From Rubritalea tangerina (lineage in GTDB: Bacteria; Verrucomicrobiota; Verrucomicrobiia; Verrucomicrobiales; Akkermansiaceae), in the NCBI RefSeq assembly GCF_042683245.1, contig NZ_JBHUJB010000035.1, positions 62,001-126,000 on the forward strand: a stretch of DNA of 64,000 nucleotides. Direction: 5' to 3'. Positions 47,729 through 56,379 of the stretch are shown here, piece after piece. Each line of letters opens with the position of its first letter. The stretch's first letter is position 1. The position numbers and the translations under genes were made by a program. Under the pieces are notes generated by a model, which ran no database searches, was not told the DNA's origin, and was given only the letters and a program-made list of their open reading frames with translations.

Positions 47729-48647
47729 CCTCTCCCCCTTTCCGCGTCACTTTCACCTTCCTTTTATATTTTTTAAGATTCAACAATCGATCCAGTAATA
47801 GCAAGCCCGCTAACGCCGCTGGAAAGAATAACAAAATCCCTGAAAAATCGTGGTACGCATTCGCTGCAAAATCCTCAAAACCCAATTCGGCTAATACTAA
47901 AATCGTAAACACCCGACAAAAATTACCAAACAAAGCTAAGGGCAATGAAGCTGCAAAAACTAACACTTTCTTCCATAGCTCCTTCTGCGTGTAATAAGCA
48001 AAAATCGCAGCGATCATCACCAGAGCCATTAAAGAACGAATCCCACTGCAACCCTCTGCAATATTAAAATCCCACTTATCTGTAGCGGAATGTATGTTAT
48101 TCCCTGTGTTGATCAATTCCATCCCCACCCCAGTTCCAACGTAATAACACGCCTGGGTCACAAATACCTGCAAGTGATTCGTCATCTGGTTGAGCCCCGG
48201 AACCGGAATAGCAAACCACCAAAAAAATGCAGGAAACAGCATGTGCCTTCCAGCTTTCCAGCCACACACAAATATCACAGCACCTGAAATCAAAAACGGA
48301 ATCCCTATCAGCGCCAGTCTGGGCTGAATCGTTCTCGCTGATGCCATGAACAACAACAATCCCACCAACAAAATACCTAACCCCCATGTCCCGTTCGAAC
48401 TCGGCTCCTTCAACATTTCCCTCCAGGCCTGATAGGAAAACGCTAGAAACAAAAACGGCACAGCATACCCGTGCAACAAATCATTCCTCTCGTTCCATGA
48501 ATCTACCATCCATGGAAACACCTCACTCTTCCTGTTATCCAAAACGGAATAAACATCACAAATACCGAAGAAATAGACGATTACCCCCCCAATCAAAAGA
48601 AGAGGTATCGCTATAGTTGATCTAAACCAGCCTTCTTGCCTATCCAT
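47721..48647 (-). CDS. Exosortase (EpsH family), canonical active site
   Basis: A 308-residue polytopic membrane transpeptidase that recognises a C-terminal sorting signal on exported proteins. The catalytic triad is intact: Cys200 in AEGCSGIRS, Arg245 in GNFCRVF and His266 in AYHDFSG. I chose ATG at 48647; a TTG three codons upstream is possible. EpsI overlaps at the 3' end. No PEP-CTERM-like substrate with a clear sorting signal is visible in the window. The subtype is not assigned. Confidence 0.93.
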   Translation of the reverse strand: MDRQEGWFRSTIAIPLLLIGGVIVYFFGICDVYSVLDNRKSEVFPWMVDSWNERNDLLHGYAVPFLFLAFSYQAWREMLKEPSSNGTWGLGILLVGLLLFMASARTIQPRLALIGIPFLISGAVIFVCGWKAGRHMLFPAFFWWFAIPVPGLNQMTNHLQVFVTQACYYVGTGVGMELINTGNNIHSATDKWDFNIAEGCSGIRSLMALVMIAAIFAYYTQKELWKKVLVFAASLPLALFGNFCRVFTILVLAELGFEDFAANAYHDFSGILLFFPAALAGLLLLDRLLNLKKYKRKVKVTRKGGEDA

Positions 48648-48660
48648 AACAGTCAATTAA

Positions 48661-49066
48661 TCAATATCTCAGACGATGCATGTACACTCCTGAAACCACG
48701 ATGTACGCAGCGAATATGGCCCAAGTCAAACACCCATAGACCAGATATATGTAGGAAAACACTTCCACATTTCCCAAAAACAACAAGAGAAACAAAAATA
48801 TCCCATAATCTGTCGCCTACAACAAAAGCCGACACAATGTCTTCCCCCCACTCATTATTCCCCACTAGCACTAGAATCACTAACATCAAACTCCAGCTCA
48901 TCAACATGGTGGGGCTCCAGCCTAAACGCCCCGCAAAACACGCATGATAAATCCCAGTCTTTTGATAAAGGAGTATCACCCTCCTGGACTTCGCCGAATG
49001 CGTGGCCTTCTTGTATTCACTCAGGGGAATGTGTTTCTCTATCAAATGATTAATGAATTCGCATAG
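48661..49066 (-). pseudogene. Frameshifted remnant resembling a CDP-alcohol phosphatidyltransferase
   Basis: One frame reads LIEKHIPLSEYKKA... FAGRLGWSPTMLMSWSLMLVILVLVG... SAFVVG. Near 48811-48820 dropping one base moves to a frame reading TDYGIFLFLLLFLGN... YIYLVYGCLTWAIFAAYIVV and ending at TGA 48661-48663, 13 bp before the exosortase ATG. The unshifted frame instead ends at 48653 with a non-hydrophobic, unlikely sequence. The joined product, with membrane segments and the RDF/TDY-like turn, resembles the C-terminal part of CDP-alcohol phosphatidyltransferases fused to nucleotidyltransferases. The DxxDGxxAR catalytic segment is missing, so the gene is probably dead. Confidence 0.45.
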
Positions 49067-49168
49067 CTAGTTTTCACGTCAAACCCATCACGTCAAGCTA
49101 GCAACACTCTATAAAAATAGTTCTGGAACGTTATCTGACTGAACAACAACTAAACAATTGCCCCCACA

Positions 49169-49309
49169 TCAGGGATATAGCCCACTGAAATAGGACATAC
49201 TATATCCTTTTGGAGGCACATACACCACCTTCACTAAACACTTTGGCCGTGTCTCAGTTATCGGAGCTAATCTACTCCCCATTCCCGCAGCTAATATTAT
49301 CGCTATCAT
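49169..49309 (-). pseudogene. N-terminal remnant of a sugar/alcohol-phosphate nucleotidyltransferase
   Basis: From ATG 49309 the minus strand reads MIAIILAAGMGSRLAPITET and then RPKCLVKV, the unmistakable NTP-binding start of nucleotidyltransferases (LAAGxGxRLxPxT...PKxLV). After 28 residues the family sequence is lost and a stop follows at 49169-49171 after 46 codons. The gap before the next remnant (49066) holds no intact gene. Together the two remnants look like a decayed nucleotidyltransferase/CDP-alcohol phosphatidyltransferase fusion gene. Confidence 0.65.
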
Positions 49310-49326
49310 TCTAAAAAACTAACTCA

Positions 49327-51501
49327 CTAATTAACACCACCCTGCTCCATCACCTTCAACGCCTCTAAACAAAACTCCAACTTCTCGTCACGCTCCCTAT
49401 CAAAACTCCCTCTCCTAGTAGCCTTATCCTTCAAGAAGTGCTGTACAGCTGCCTCATATAGCCCCTTGGCCAGCTCAGGTTCCCTCTCCCGCCAAGCGCC
49501 ATTTGCTGCATCATAATAACTATTCGCCAAGCTTAAGTGCACTTGGCCATCTTTATCAGAAATCACCCACGGCTTATACTCCCTTTTCATATCTTCCCAA
49601 ATGTGAGACGCGTCGTCATATCGACGCTGCACTAATGCAATCTTTATGCGCGAAACCATACAGTCGCGCTCAAGCCGCACCTTTGAAGGTGATTGCGAAG
49701 ACGCTGCCAACACCTCTATCGCGCCTACCAAATATGACTCAGCATGTGAGTACGCACGCTTCCGAAAGGCCTCCTCAGCCTGAGCCACCTTATTTCTAGC
49801 GACCTTCATTGCCAAACCAAAATACTTTGACCGTTCGCCTGCGTAGGGTTCAGCCATGAGGTAGTATTCCTCAGACCTCTCCCAATCACCAGATTCAGAG
49901 TACAAACTTCCAAGATTAACCATAGGCACCGGATTATACGGGTTTCGCCCCAACGACTCTTCATAGTAACTAATCGCCATAGCGCGATCCTCCTCCGCCC
50001 CACTCAGACAAGATAGGTGAAACAATTGCCCAATCCGCTGACTCCTCCTAAAGTCAGCCGAACGCTGATTCGCCAAACGATAATCATCGAGCAGATCCTC
50101 ATGCCCCTCAGGAATCCACTCACCGTCTTCTCTAACTTGCTGATTCTTTATTAAAGGAACTGCCGCCCACACTTCTCTGCCTGCATAAGCACAACTCATA
50201 ACAGCCAACATACCAATGCACGCAACTTTAACTTGTAGGCTGCCCGCCTTCACGGGCTCAACATTAGCATCTCTGCTATGCACCGCAGCTTTTCTCGGCA
50301 AACACCACGCTAGTGCTGTTGCCGCCAAAATGGCATTGAATGGCAAACGCATAGGAAAATCTCCCAAACAATGAATAGCCATCACCGTAAGCCCACACAC
50401 ACCAGCCACCCTCTTCCAAGATCGGGGGCTCAATTCACTAACAAGACATTCTCTAACTCCACGCCTCCAATAAAAACACAAAATCACACAAAATATAATA
50501 AACCCAACCACCCCATAATCACCTAACACCTGAATATACTCGTTATGCACAAACTCAGGACTTGCATCCCCTTGCGACATTCCTCCACCCCAAAACTTCA
50601 AACCCTCATAGCTATAACTCCTCCCTCCTGTACCCAACATTGGAGACTGCAACCATTGATCCATTGCCATCCCCCAATAGCTCTCTCTTATGTTGCTTGA
50701 AGTCGCCACCCCCCCACTCTCCCACCGCACATCACGCTTAATAAATGTACTCATCCCAACCACCACAAAAATGATCAACGAAACCACACCTACAAGCGAT
50801 AAACAAAACCGATACCGCCGCCTAACAACTTCACCTAACTGACCAATCATTAACCAAGAGAGGCTAAATAAAACCCCACCTCCCACTAACAACGAAAATA
50901 CCGCTGAACGTGAGCCAGATACCGATGCTATCCAAGCTGATACCAAGGCCGCCACTCCCATCAAAATGCGCGGAAAGCCAGCTGACTTTCCCCACATTGC
51001 ATAAGCTCCCAAAAAAAACGAAAGCATCGCCATCGCATTCCCCAAAGCACCGTAATCAGTGAAAAAACCATAAACACTTCCCTCTGAAGCCCGCTCGCTC
51101 ACCCACTGTATTGGTACTTTCACCTCCACTCCCTTACTCTGCAGAAAAAAAACCACAGCATTGAGCAAAACAATCCCCAACCCTCCCCATAATATGAACT
51201 GAGAACGCCGCTCCAAACGCATCAATAAATACCAGCCACTGAAAATAAGAAATATCGCAACATCCTCTTTCCACAAATCATACACCTCACCCCGGCACAA
51301 CACTCCCAAACAGAGAAACACCCCAATAACCTCCCAACACCTCAGCCCCCTGACATCCCCCCCCTTAGCAAGCAGATACAACAGCAGGCCCAATCCCATT
51401 AATAATGCACCCAAAACAGCCAGCGACCAACTCATAGTTACCCCTAAAGAAGCGATTATAGCAATAGCCAATAGCCAATAGAACTTTTCTAACATCAACA
51501 T
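49327..51501 (-). CDS. O-antigen ligase/polymerase-like protein with C-terminal TPR domain
   Basis: A 724-residue protein. Residues about 1-400 form a polytopic Wzy/WaaL-like domain with the segment MLGTGGRSYSYEGLKFWGGG... EFVHNEYIQVLGDYGVVG (H-N-E-Y). One more membrane span near 420-440 follows, then periplasmic TPR-like repeats (YEESLGRNPYNPVPMVNLGSLYSESGDWERSEEYYLMAEPY). Fused TPRs are known in some bacterial glycoprotein or EPS ligases. A G8 run lies at 51357-51364. Confidence 0.87.
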   Translation of the reverse strand: MLMLEKFYWLLAIAIIASLGVTMSWSLAVLGALLMGLGLLLYLLAKGGDVRGLRCWEVIGVFLCLGVLCRGEVYDLWKEDVAIFLIFSGWYLLMRLERRSQFILWGGLGIVLLNAVVFFLQSKGVEVKVPIQWVSERASEGSVYGFFTDYGALGNAMAMLSFFLGAYAMWGKSAGFPRILMGVAALVSAWIASVSGSRSAVFSLLVGGGVLFSLSWLMIGQLGEVVRRRYRFCLSLVGVVSLIIFVVVGMSTFIKRDVRWESGGVATSSNIRESYWGMAMDQWLQSPMLGTGGRSYSYEGLKFWGGGMSQGDASPEFVHNEYIQVLGDYGVVGFIIFCVILCFYWRRGVRECLVSELSPRSWKRVAGVCGLTVMAIHCLGDFPMRLPFNAILAATALAWCLPRKAAVHSRDANVEPVKAGSLQVKVACIGMLAVMSCAYAGREVWAAVPLIKNQQVREDGEWIPEGHEDLLDDYRLANQRSADFRRSQRIGQLFHLSCLSGAEEDRAMAISYYEESLGRNPYNPVPMVNLGSLYSESGDWERSEEYYLMAEPYAGERSKYFGLAMKVARNKVAQAEEAFRKRAYSHAESYLVGAIEVLAASSQSPSKVRLERDCMVSRIKIALVQRRYDDASHIWEDMKREYKPWVISDKDGQVHLSLANSYYDAANGAWREREPELAKGLYEAAVQHFLKDKATRRGSFDRERDEKLEFCLEALKVMEQGGVN

Positions 51502-52632
51502 TTACAAAACCTTTTTTAGTAATCGTTCCGTTGCCTTCCCATCTATGTGTTGATGAAACTGACGCATGAGTTTGCCACGTTTCTCCGCGGTTGGATCTTC
51601 ATCTCTAATTAAACTCTGTAGCTCCTGTTTAAGACCTGAGTAGTGGTGAACTACAGAAGCTGGCAACCAATCAAAGATATTTTCAAAGACCATCGGACGT
51701 GAAGCCATATATTCAGTGGCGTCTTCAAAACAAGCAATCATAGGGCGATCCAACAAGCTAAAATCTACCATCACCGATGAGATATCAGATATTAAAAAGT
51801 CCATCTGCCCTAACACCTGATATAGTAATAAACCTCTCTCCCAAAGCCACTTCTCATCTATGTGAAGGACATGTGATGAGCTAGTCTGCTCATATTTCGG
51901 AGACATCGGATGGGCTTTGACAAGGCATAAGCAGTTTTCTCGCTCCAGAAATCTTTCAAAATCACCTTCATCGACCGTTCCCATCCCATAGACATTTCCA
52001 ACTTCTAGACCATCCGTGCGGATGTCTCCTACCACTGACTGGCGATAGGTAGGCAACCAGATGAACACCTTGGCATATTGGCTACGATCAATCTCCATCC
52101 AATTCCAAATTGAAGCCCCCTCAGCAAAGAGATAGTCATTTCGTGGAGATCCTACGGTAAGGACTCTATTACACGATACCCCAAAAGCGTCAGACATCAC
52201 TTTTTGATACAGTGGCGATGTGGCACAAATGTAAGTATCTCTTCTCCCAGGCATATGATTCAAGAGGCCAATCGCTTTGAATGGCATACCATGCCACATA
52301 TTCACGCAAATCTGACTCTTGGGGACATCCGGAATAAAGTGACCGTGAGTCGTAAAGATATACTTTGAAACGATGCCATAGTAAAAATCCCTCACACTCC
52401 CCTTCTTCACATGGATAGTTTTCCCCCTATCCTCAAATGGAGGTCGATCCTCATCATTATAGTAAGACCACACCACCTTTTCTAGGCGCTCAAGCGGCAG
52501 CGAATTATACACAGCAACTGCACTGTCATCATACGAGGGCATCGCCTTCATATAACAATAACTCCTCTTAGGCGTAATCCGTATCAACAGAGTCACCAGC
52601 TTTTTGAGCATTTCTTTCATACACCCTACCAC
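51502..52632 (-). CDS. CDP-glycerol glycerophosphotransferase family protein (TagB/TagF-like)
   Basis: A 376-residue GT-B-type phosphotransferase. Family motifs are CVNMWHGMPFKAIGLLNHM with the catalytic-type His, TVGSPRNDYLF, WLPTYRQS, CLVKAHPMSP and LISDISSVMVDFSLLDRPMIAC. It should transfer glycerol phosphate (or another polyol phosphate) from its CDP donor to a glycan. The TagD-like gene two positions upstream would make the donor. Such pairs are best known from Gram-positive teichoic acids, but also occur in capsules of diderms. Confidence 0.88.
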   Translation of the reverse strand: MVGCMKEMLKKLVTLLIRITPKRSYCYMKAMPSYDDSAVAVYNSLPLERLEKVVWSYYNDEDRPPFEDRGKTIHVKKGSVRDFYYGIVSKYIFTTHGHFIPDVPKSQICVNMWHGMPFKAIGLLNHMPGRRDTYICATSPLYQKVMSDAFGVSCNRVLTVGSPRNDYLFAEGASIWNWMEIDRSQYAKVFIWLPTYRQSVVGDIRTDGLEVGNVYGMGTVDEGDFERFLERENCLCLVKAHPMSPKYEQTSSSHVLHIDEKWLWERGLLLYQVLGQMDFLISDISSVMVDFSLLDRPMIACFEDATEYMASRPMVFENIFDWLPASVVHHYSGLKQELQSLIRDEDPTAEKRGKLMRQFHQHIDGKATERLLKKVL

Positions 52633-52642
52633 CCGCTAACTC

Positions 52643-52993
52643 CTACTCCGAAATTTCAACCACGCGATAAAAACGCTTCTCACTCCATGCATCCACAGCA
52701 TGTTCATAAGAAAAACTCTGACCAAGCCCCACGTCTAAAACCGACCCCACCGTCTCCCAATCTTTTAGATTAGAACTAGATTCAATACGATAACTTCTGC
52801 CAACCTTCGAGTACCAATCTACTCTCACCTTTTGAGACACCTCATTTCTAACAACCGAATGGATCGCAAAGACTTTTGGCTTATGCAACTCACCTAAGCC
52901 ATTATTATACACATCCACCCTAGAAAATATATCATTAAGCCACAACTGCCCCCCCCCCTGAAGCGCTCCCCATCTTTTTCTGTCCACTACCAT
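52643..52993 (-). CDS. Orphan C-terminal-type domain protein with a G10 tract
   Basis: A 116-residue reading frame without a signal peptide. Its C-terminal half (VRVDWYSKVGRSYRIESSSNLKDWETVG... EKRFYRVVE) matches the domain that usually closes large secreted verrucomicrobial proteins. The first codons contain ten consecutive G (52949-52958), coding for GGG in ALQGGGQLW. It is in the same frame as the upstream tagD-like gene, separated by a TAG stop and two codons. It could be a fragment of a lost larger gene or a phase-variable reading frame. Expression is uncertain. Confidence 0.5.
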   Translation of the reverse strand: MVVDRKRWGALQGGGQLWLNDIFSRVDVYNNGLGELHKPKVFAIHSVVRNEVSQKVRVDWYSKVGRSYRIESSSNLKDWETVGSVLDVGLGQSFSYEHAVDAWSEKRFYRVVEISE

Positions 52994-52999
52994 GCCACA

Positions 53000-53416
53000 C
53001 TATTCATCTCTCAGCTTCTTCAGCGTCTCATTGATCAAGGTGGAAGAAGTCGATTTCGTGTAAGGAAAATAAACAACCTTCACTCCGACCTTTTCAAAAT
53101 CTTGTTCAAACTGCTGCCACTTCTCAGTCTTTGCCCAATCATCCCCCACAAACATAATATCAAACCGCAGCATCTCCCACGCACTCATCTTATCCATATT
53201 TTCCTGAGGAACCACCACATCCACAAAGTCAATATTTCGCACAATCTCCATTCTTTCCTCAAACGGAATCACCGCACGCTTATTCTTATAACTCACCAAC
53301 TCATCCGTTGTTACACCCACAATAAGCTTATCACACATCCCTTTCGCATTTTTCAAAAGATTCAAATGACCAATGTGGAAAAGATCAAAAACTCCTGTCG
53401 TATATCCTATTACCAT
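53000..53416 (-). CDS. tagD: Glycerol-3-phosphate cytidylyltransferase-like protein
   Basis: A 138-residue cytidylyltransferase with the nucleotide-binding GVFDLFHIGHLNLL (HIGH at 14-17), FVGDDWAKTEKW and the C-terminal STSSTLI that replaces the usual RTxGISTT. Size and motifs match TagD/GCT, making CDP-glycerol from CTP and glycerol-3-phosphate. Close homologues act on other phospho-polyols, so the exact substrate is inferred from the TagF-like gene nearby. Confidence 0.85.
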   Translation of the reverse strand: MVIGYTTGVFDLFHIGHLNLLKNAKGMCDKLIVGVTTDELVSYKNKRAVIPFEERMEIVRNIDFVDVVVPQENMDKMSAWEMLRFDIMFVGDDWAKTEKWQQFEQDFEKVGVKVVYFPYTKSTSSTLINETLKKLRDE

Positions 53417-53452
53417 AACTTTCTTTAAAACAGTAGAAGCTTCACAACAGAT

Positions 53453-55030
53453 TTAAATCCCCAAATCTGCCAAATCCATCTCCCCCCCCGTGAGGCACTT
53501 TAAATTAAATTTTAACCAATGATCTAATGCATCTCTCTGTGGTCCATTTTGATCAGAACTCCGCCCAAAGAAAATCTCTTCCAATGGCACCGGGAAACCA
53601 ATCTTTCTTCTATGAATAATCTCATCTGGCAAAACATCTGAAAAGATCCGCTTCAAAGGTGCCTTCACCTCCCCATCTTTCATCCGGAACTCAGCTGACA
53701 CACCAGCCATCCTCTCCACCAAAGTGTGATCTACAAATGGCACCCGTGCTTCCACCGAACAACGCATTGTCGAGTTATCCACACGCCGCAGCAATCCATG
53801 AAGGTGACCAATTTGGAAGAACCTAGCAACAATATCTAACGGTGTTTGCCCCTCCGCTACAAATGGCGCCATCACATCCTCTAACACCTCCAAGTCCTCA
53901 TGTAACCCGTAGCTGTACTGAGCCGAAAATGCCCTTAAATCCCATTCCTTCTGCTCAGCCGCCCATCGAAAGATACGATCATAGCCAAAGAAAAGCTCAT
54001 CTGCCCCCTCACCGCTTAACACAACAGTATTATGCTTCTTCACCTCTTGCGTCATACGTAGCAACAACACTTCATTCGGAACAGAAAGAGGCTCCCTACG
54101 CTCCCCTATCATCTTCCGCGCCATAGACAAAAACTCCTCTCGCTCAATCCCTACCTCGTGGTGCTGAGAGCCAAATCTCTCTGCTGCTATGCGAGCCCAT
54201 TCAAATTCATTGTACCCGTCAAATCCAACAGTCCACGTATGAGGCTTATCCGCCAAACCTGCAACTATCGTACTATCCAGCCCCCCACTTAAATAACTCC
54301 CAACCTCCACATCAGAAATGCAACGCCTACGAACCGCCTTTTCTATCAGATCCCGCAGCTCCTCATCACTCGGAGCCTGCTGCTCACCCAATGGCAGATT
54401 CCAGTACTTCACCAAACGATCATTCAGACGATAATGCCCAGCGGGTAACATCTTTATCCCTTTATACGCAGTACGCCCATTAAAGAAGGCGCGTAGCTTT
54501 GCATACTGCCGCAAACCAACATAATCATATTCAACGTTGTCGAGAAATGAGAGAATAGGCGAAATCTCTGAAGCTACAATCAACCCATCAGTACTCCGCT
54601 TGTAATACAACGGTTTGATCCCCAGCCTGTCTCGCGCAAAAAAGACATCACCGCTCAGTCGGTCTAAAATAACAATGGCAAACATACCGTTGAGCTCATT
54701 AAGCATCTGCACACCCAACTTCTGATACAACAGCATCAATACCTCTGTATCACCCGATGTATGACAGTCGAGATCGTATTTCGCACTGAGTTCTCTATAG
54801 TTATAAACCTCCCCATTATATACCATCAAATATCTGCCATCGCGTGACATGAATGGCTGATTACTGCGATCATCTAAGTCTAATATCTTTAATCGTGTAT
54901 GTCCAAGTCGCCACCCCCCCTCCTTGACTATCCCCCTAGCATCAGGACCTCGATGCTTCATACCATCTAAAGCATTCTCAAACTCTTTAAGCTCTGCGTC
55001 CAGACTACTGTTCACTAATATACCACACAT
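53453..55030 (-). CDS. asnB: Asparagine synthase-like amidotransferase
   Basis: A 525-residue glutamine-dependent amidotransferase. Cys2 (MCGILVNSS) is the class II glutaminase nucleophile, and MKHRGPDARGI and YNGEVYNYREL are typical of that domain. The ATP-pyrophosphatase domain carries SYLSGGLDSTIVAGL and VVLSGEGADELFFGYDR. It is about 80-100 residues shorter than full-length AsnB, mainly at the C-terminus. Members in polysaccharide clusters often amidate uronic acids instead of aspartate. A G8 run (53482-53489) lies near the 3' end. The next gene upstream is 221 bp away. Confidence 0.87.
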   Translation of the reverse strand: MCGILVNSSLDAELKEFENALDGMKHRGPDARGIVKEGGWRLGHTRLKILDLDDRSNQPFMSRDGRYLMVYNGEVYNYRELSAKYDLDCHTSGDTEVLMLLYQKLGVQMLNELNGMFAIVILDRLSGDVFFARDRLGIKPLYYKRSTDGLIVASEISPILSFLDNVEYDYVGLRQYAKLRAFFNGRTAYKGIKMLPAGHYRLNDRLVKYWNLPLGEQQAPSDEELRDLIEKAVRRRCISDVEVGSYLSGGLDSTIVAGLADKPHTWTVGFDGYNEFEWARIAAERFGSQHHEVGIEREEFLSMARKMIGERREPLSVPNEVLLLRMTQEVKKHNTVVLSGEGADELFFGYDRIFRWAAEQKEWDLRAFSAQYSYGLHEDLEVLEDVMAPFVAEGQTPLDIVARFFQIGHLHGLLRRVDNSTMRCSVEARVPFVDHTLVERMAGVSAEFRMKDGEVKAPLKRIFSDVLPDEIIHRRKIGFPVPLEEIFFGRSSDQNGPQRDALDHWLKFNLKCLTGGEMDLADLGI

Positions 55031-55251
55031 AATCTAATCAAATTAACTATCTACAAATCTATGCCATTTATCAGAAAATAATGCATGGGATACTCATAAG
55101 AATATTTCTCCTCAATATAAAGGCCCATTTCATGTAATGATCTAAAAATTTATATAACCTCTGAAAGAACCCATTCCTAATCAATACCCGATTAGATAGA
55201 TACGCCATGAGATTATCTCCCTCCAGCACATAGCCCAAAAATCCACCACCC

Positions 55252-56379
55252 TCAATTTACCACATCTACAATAAACTGATGCCATCGTGAGGAAAACTTT
55301 TCCATAGCATACTCTTCTTCAAATTTTGATCGGTTATACTCCCCCATACTTTCCCACTTATCCAGCTGCTCAAGAGCCTCTTCTAAGACATGTTTCAAAT
55401 CGTCTCGATCACCCGCTCTATATAGCCAGCCTCCCCTACAGCTATCAACAGCGTCACTAATTGCTCCCACATTAGAGGCGATTATAGGTAAGGAATATGA
55501 CATCGCTTCAAGTATGACTAACGGAAATGCTTCTGTATGAGATGGCAAACAAAAGATATCCATCCCTAAGAACGCTTTACTCTTCGCTGAACCACTTACA
55601 GCTCCGTGCCAATATACCTTATTAGCTCCGTCACAGCTCTCAAATAGTGATCGTATTGAATCTGTATCTTCTCCCACTCCAGACCCACCATAAAAGTGAA
55701 ACTCTATTTCCTTTAACGGATATTCAACTCTCTGGGAAACTGTAAGCAAGTCAGCCCATCCCTTCAAGTCTTCCATTGAAGACAAATAGCCAACTCTCAA
55801 CTTACTCCCAGCTCGCATTCTCTTACAATCATTCAGTCTAACATTCAGTGCATTGGGTATCGAAACCTCAGGACTTCCCCGTAAATAACTAGGCCAGCCC
55901 TTAGGTAAAGATTCTGCGCAACTAACCAAATAATCAAAGCGCCTCACCCCCCATTTTACAAATTTATTGAAGATAGACATCCCCTCATCCAACTCAAGAC
56001 GATGGGGATCCATATGCACCCATCCGACCACTTTCATTCTGCACACATACTTAGCCAGAAGAACCGTTGCTATGTCCCGAAGTATGACCCCTCTCCCAAA
56101 GCTAGGGCTCAGTATAATCAAACGAGCATCAGTCCCAACGCAGGTGGCTACCATCTTTATGTTATACCATAGAAATAACAGTAATTTCCGAAGGGAAACG
56201 GATGACACGTCCTCACGACTTTTTGCATAAACCGCATTGATCGGATGTATTTCAATATCCTTCCAAACCAAAGAATTACGTAACAACTCACTATACTGCG
56301 TGGCCTGACCGTGAATACATGGAGATAAGTGCCCCATCAGCAACACGGACTTACAATCCTTATTCATAGGAACCTTCAC
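55252..56379 (-). CDS. Glycosyltransferase family 4
   Basis: A 375-residue GT-B enzyme. Acceptor-side sequence LLMGHLSPCIHGQATQYSELL near the N-terminus; donor-domain motifs VGYLSSMEDLKGWADLL and FCLPSHTEAFPLVILEAMSYSLPIIAS followed by GAISDAV. It overlaps the membrane polymerase-like gene upstream by 20 bp; Met4 or a nearby Met may be the real start. It belongs to the distal polysaccharide block that includes the nonulosonate genes. Confidence 0.87.
   Translation of the reverse strand: MKVPMNKDCKSVLLMGHLSPCIHGQATQYSELLRNSLVWKDIEIHPINAVYAKSREDVSSVSLRKLLLFLWYNIKMVATCVGTDARLIILSPSFGRGVILRDIATVLLAKYVCRMKVVGWVHMDPHRLELDEGMSIFNKFVKWGVRRFDYLVSCAESLPKGWPSYLRGSPEVSIPNALNVRLNDCKRMRAGSKLRVGYLSSMEDLKGWADLLTVSQRVEYPLKEIEFHFYGGSGVGEDTDSIRSLFESCDGANKVYWHGAVSGSAKSKAFLGMDIFCLPSHTEAFPLVILEAMSYSLPIIASNVGAISDAVDSCRGGWLYRAGDRDDLKHVLEEALEQLDKWESMGEYNRSKFEEEYAMEKFSSRWHQFIVDVVN

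Noticed and set aside
48653..49045. Intact 130-residue membrane protein starting with TTG
   Set aside because: The second half in this frame is not protein-like, while a one-base shift gives a continuous hydrophobic sequence; treated as a frameshifted remnant instead.
52643..56379. PEP-CTERM-type sorting signals on proteins of the glycan cluster
   Set aside because: I checked the C-termini visible here and none has the short motif, transmembrane helix and Arg-rich tail arrangement.
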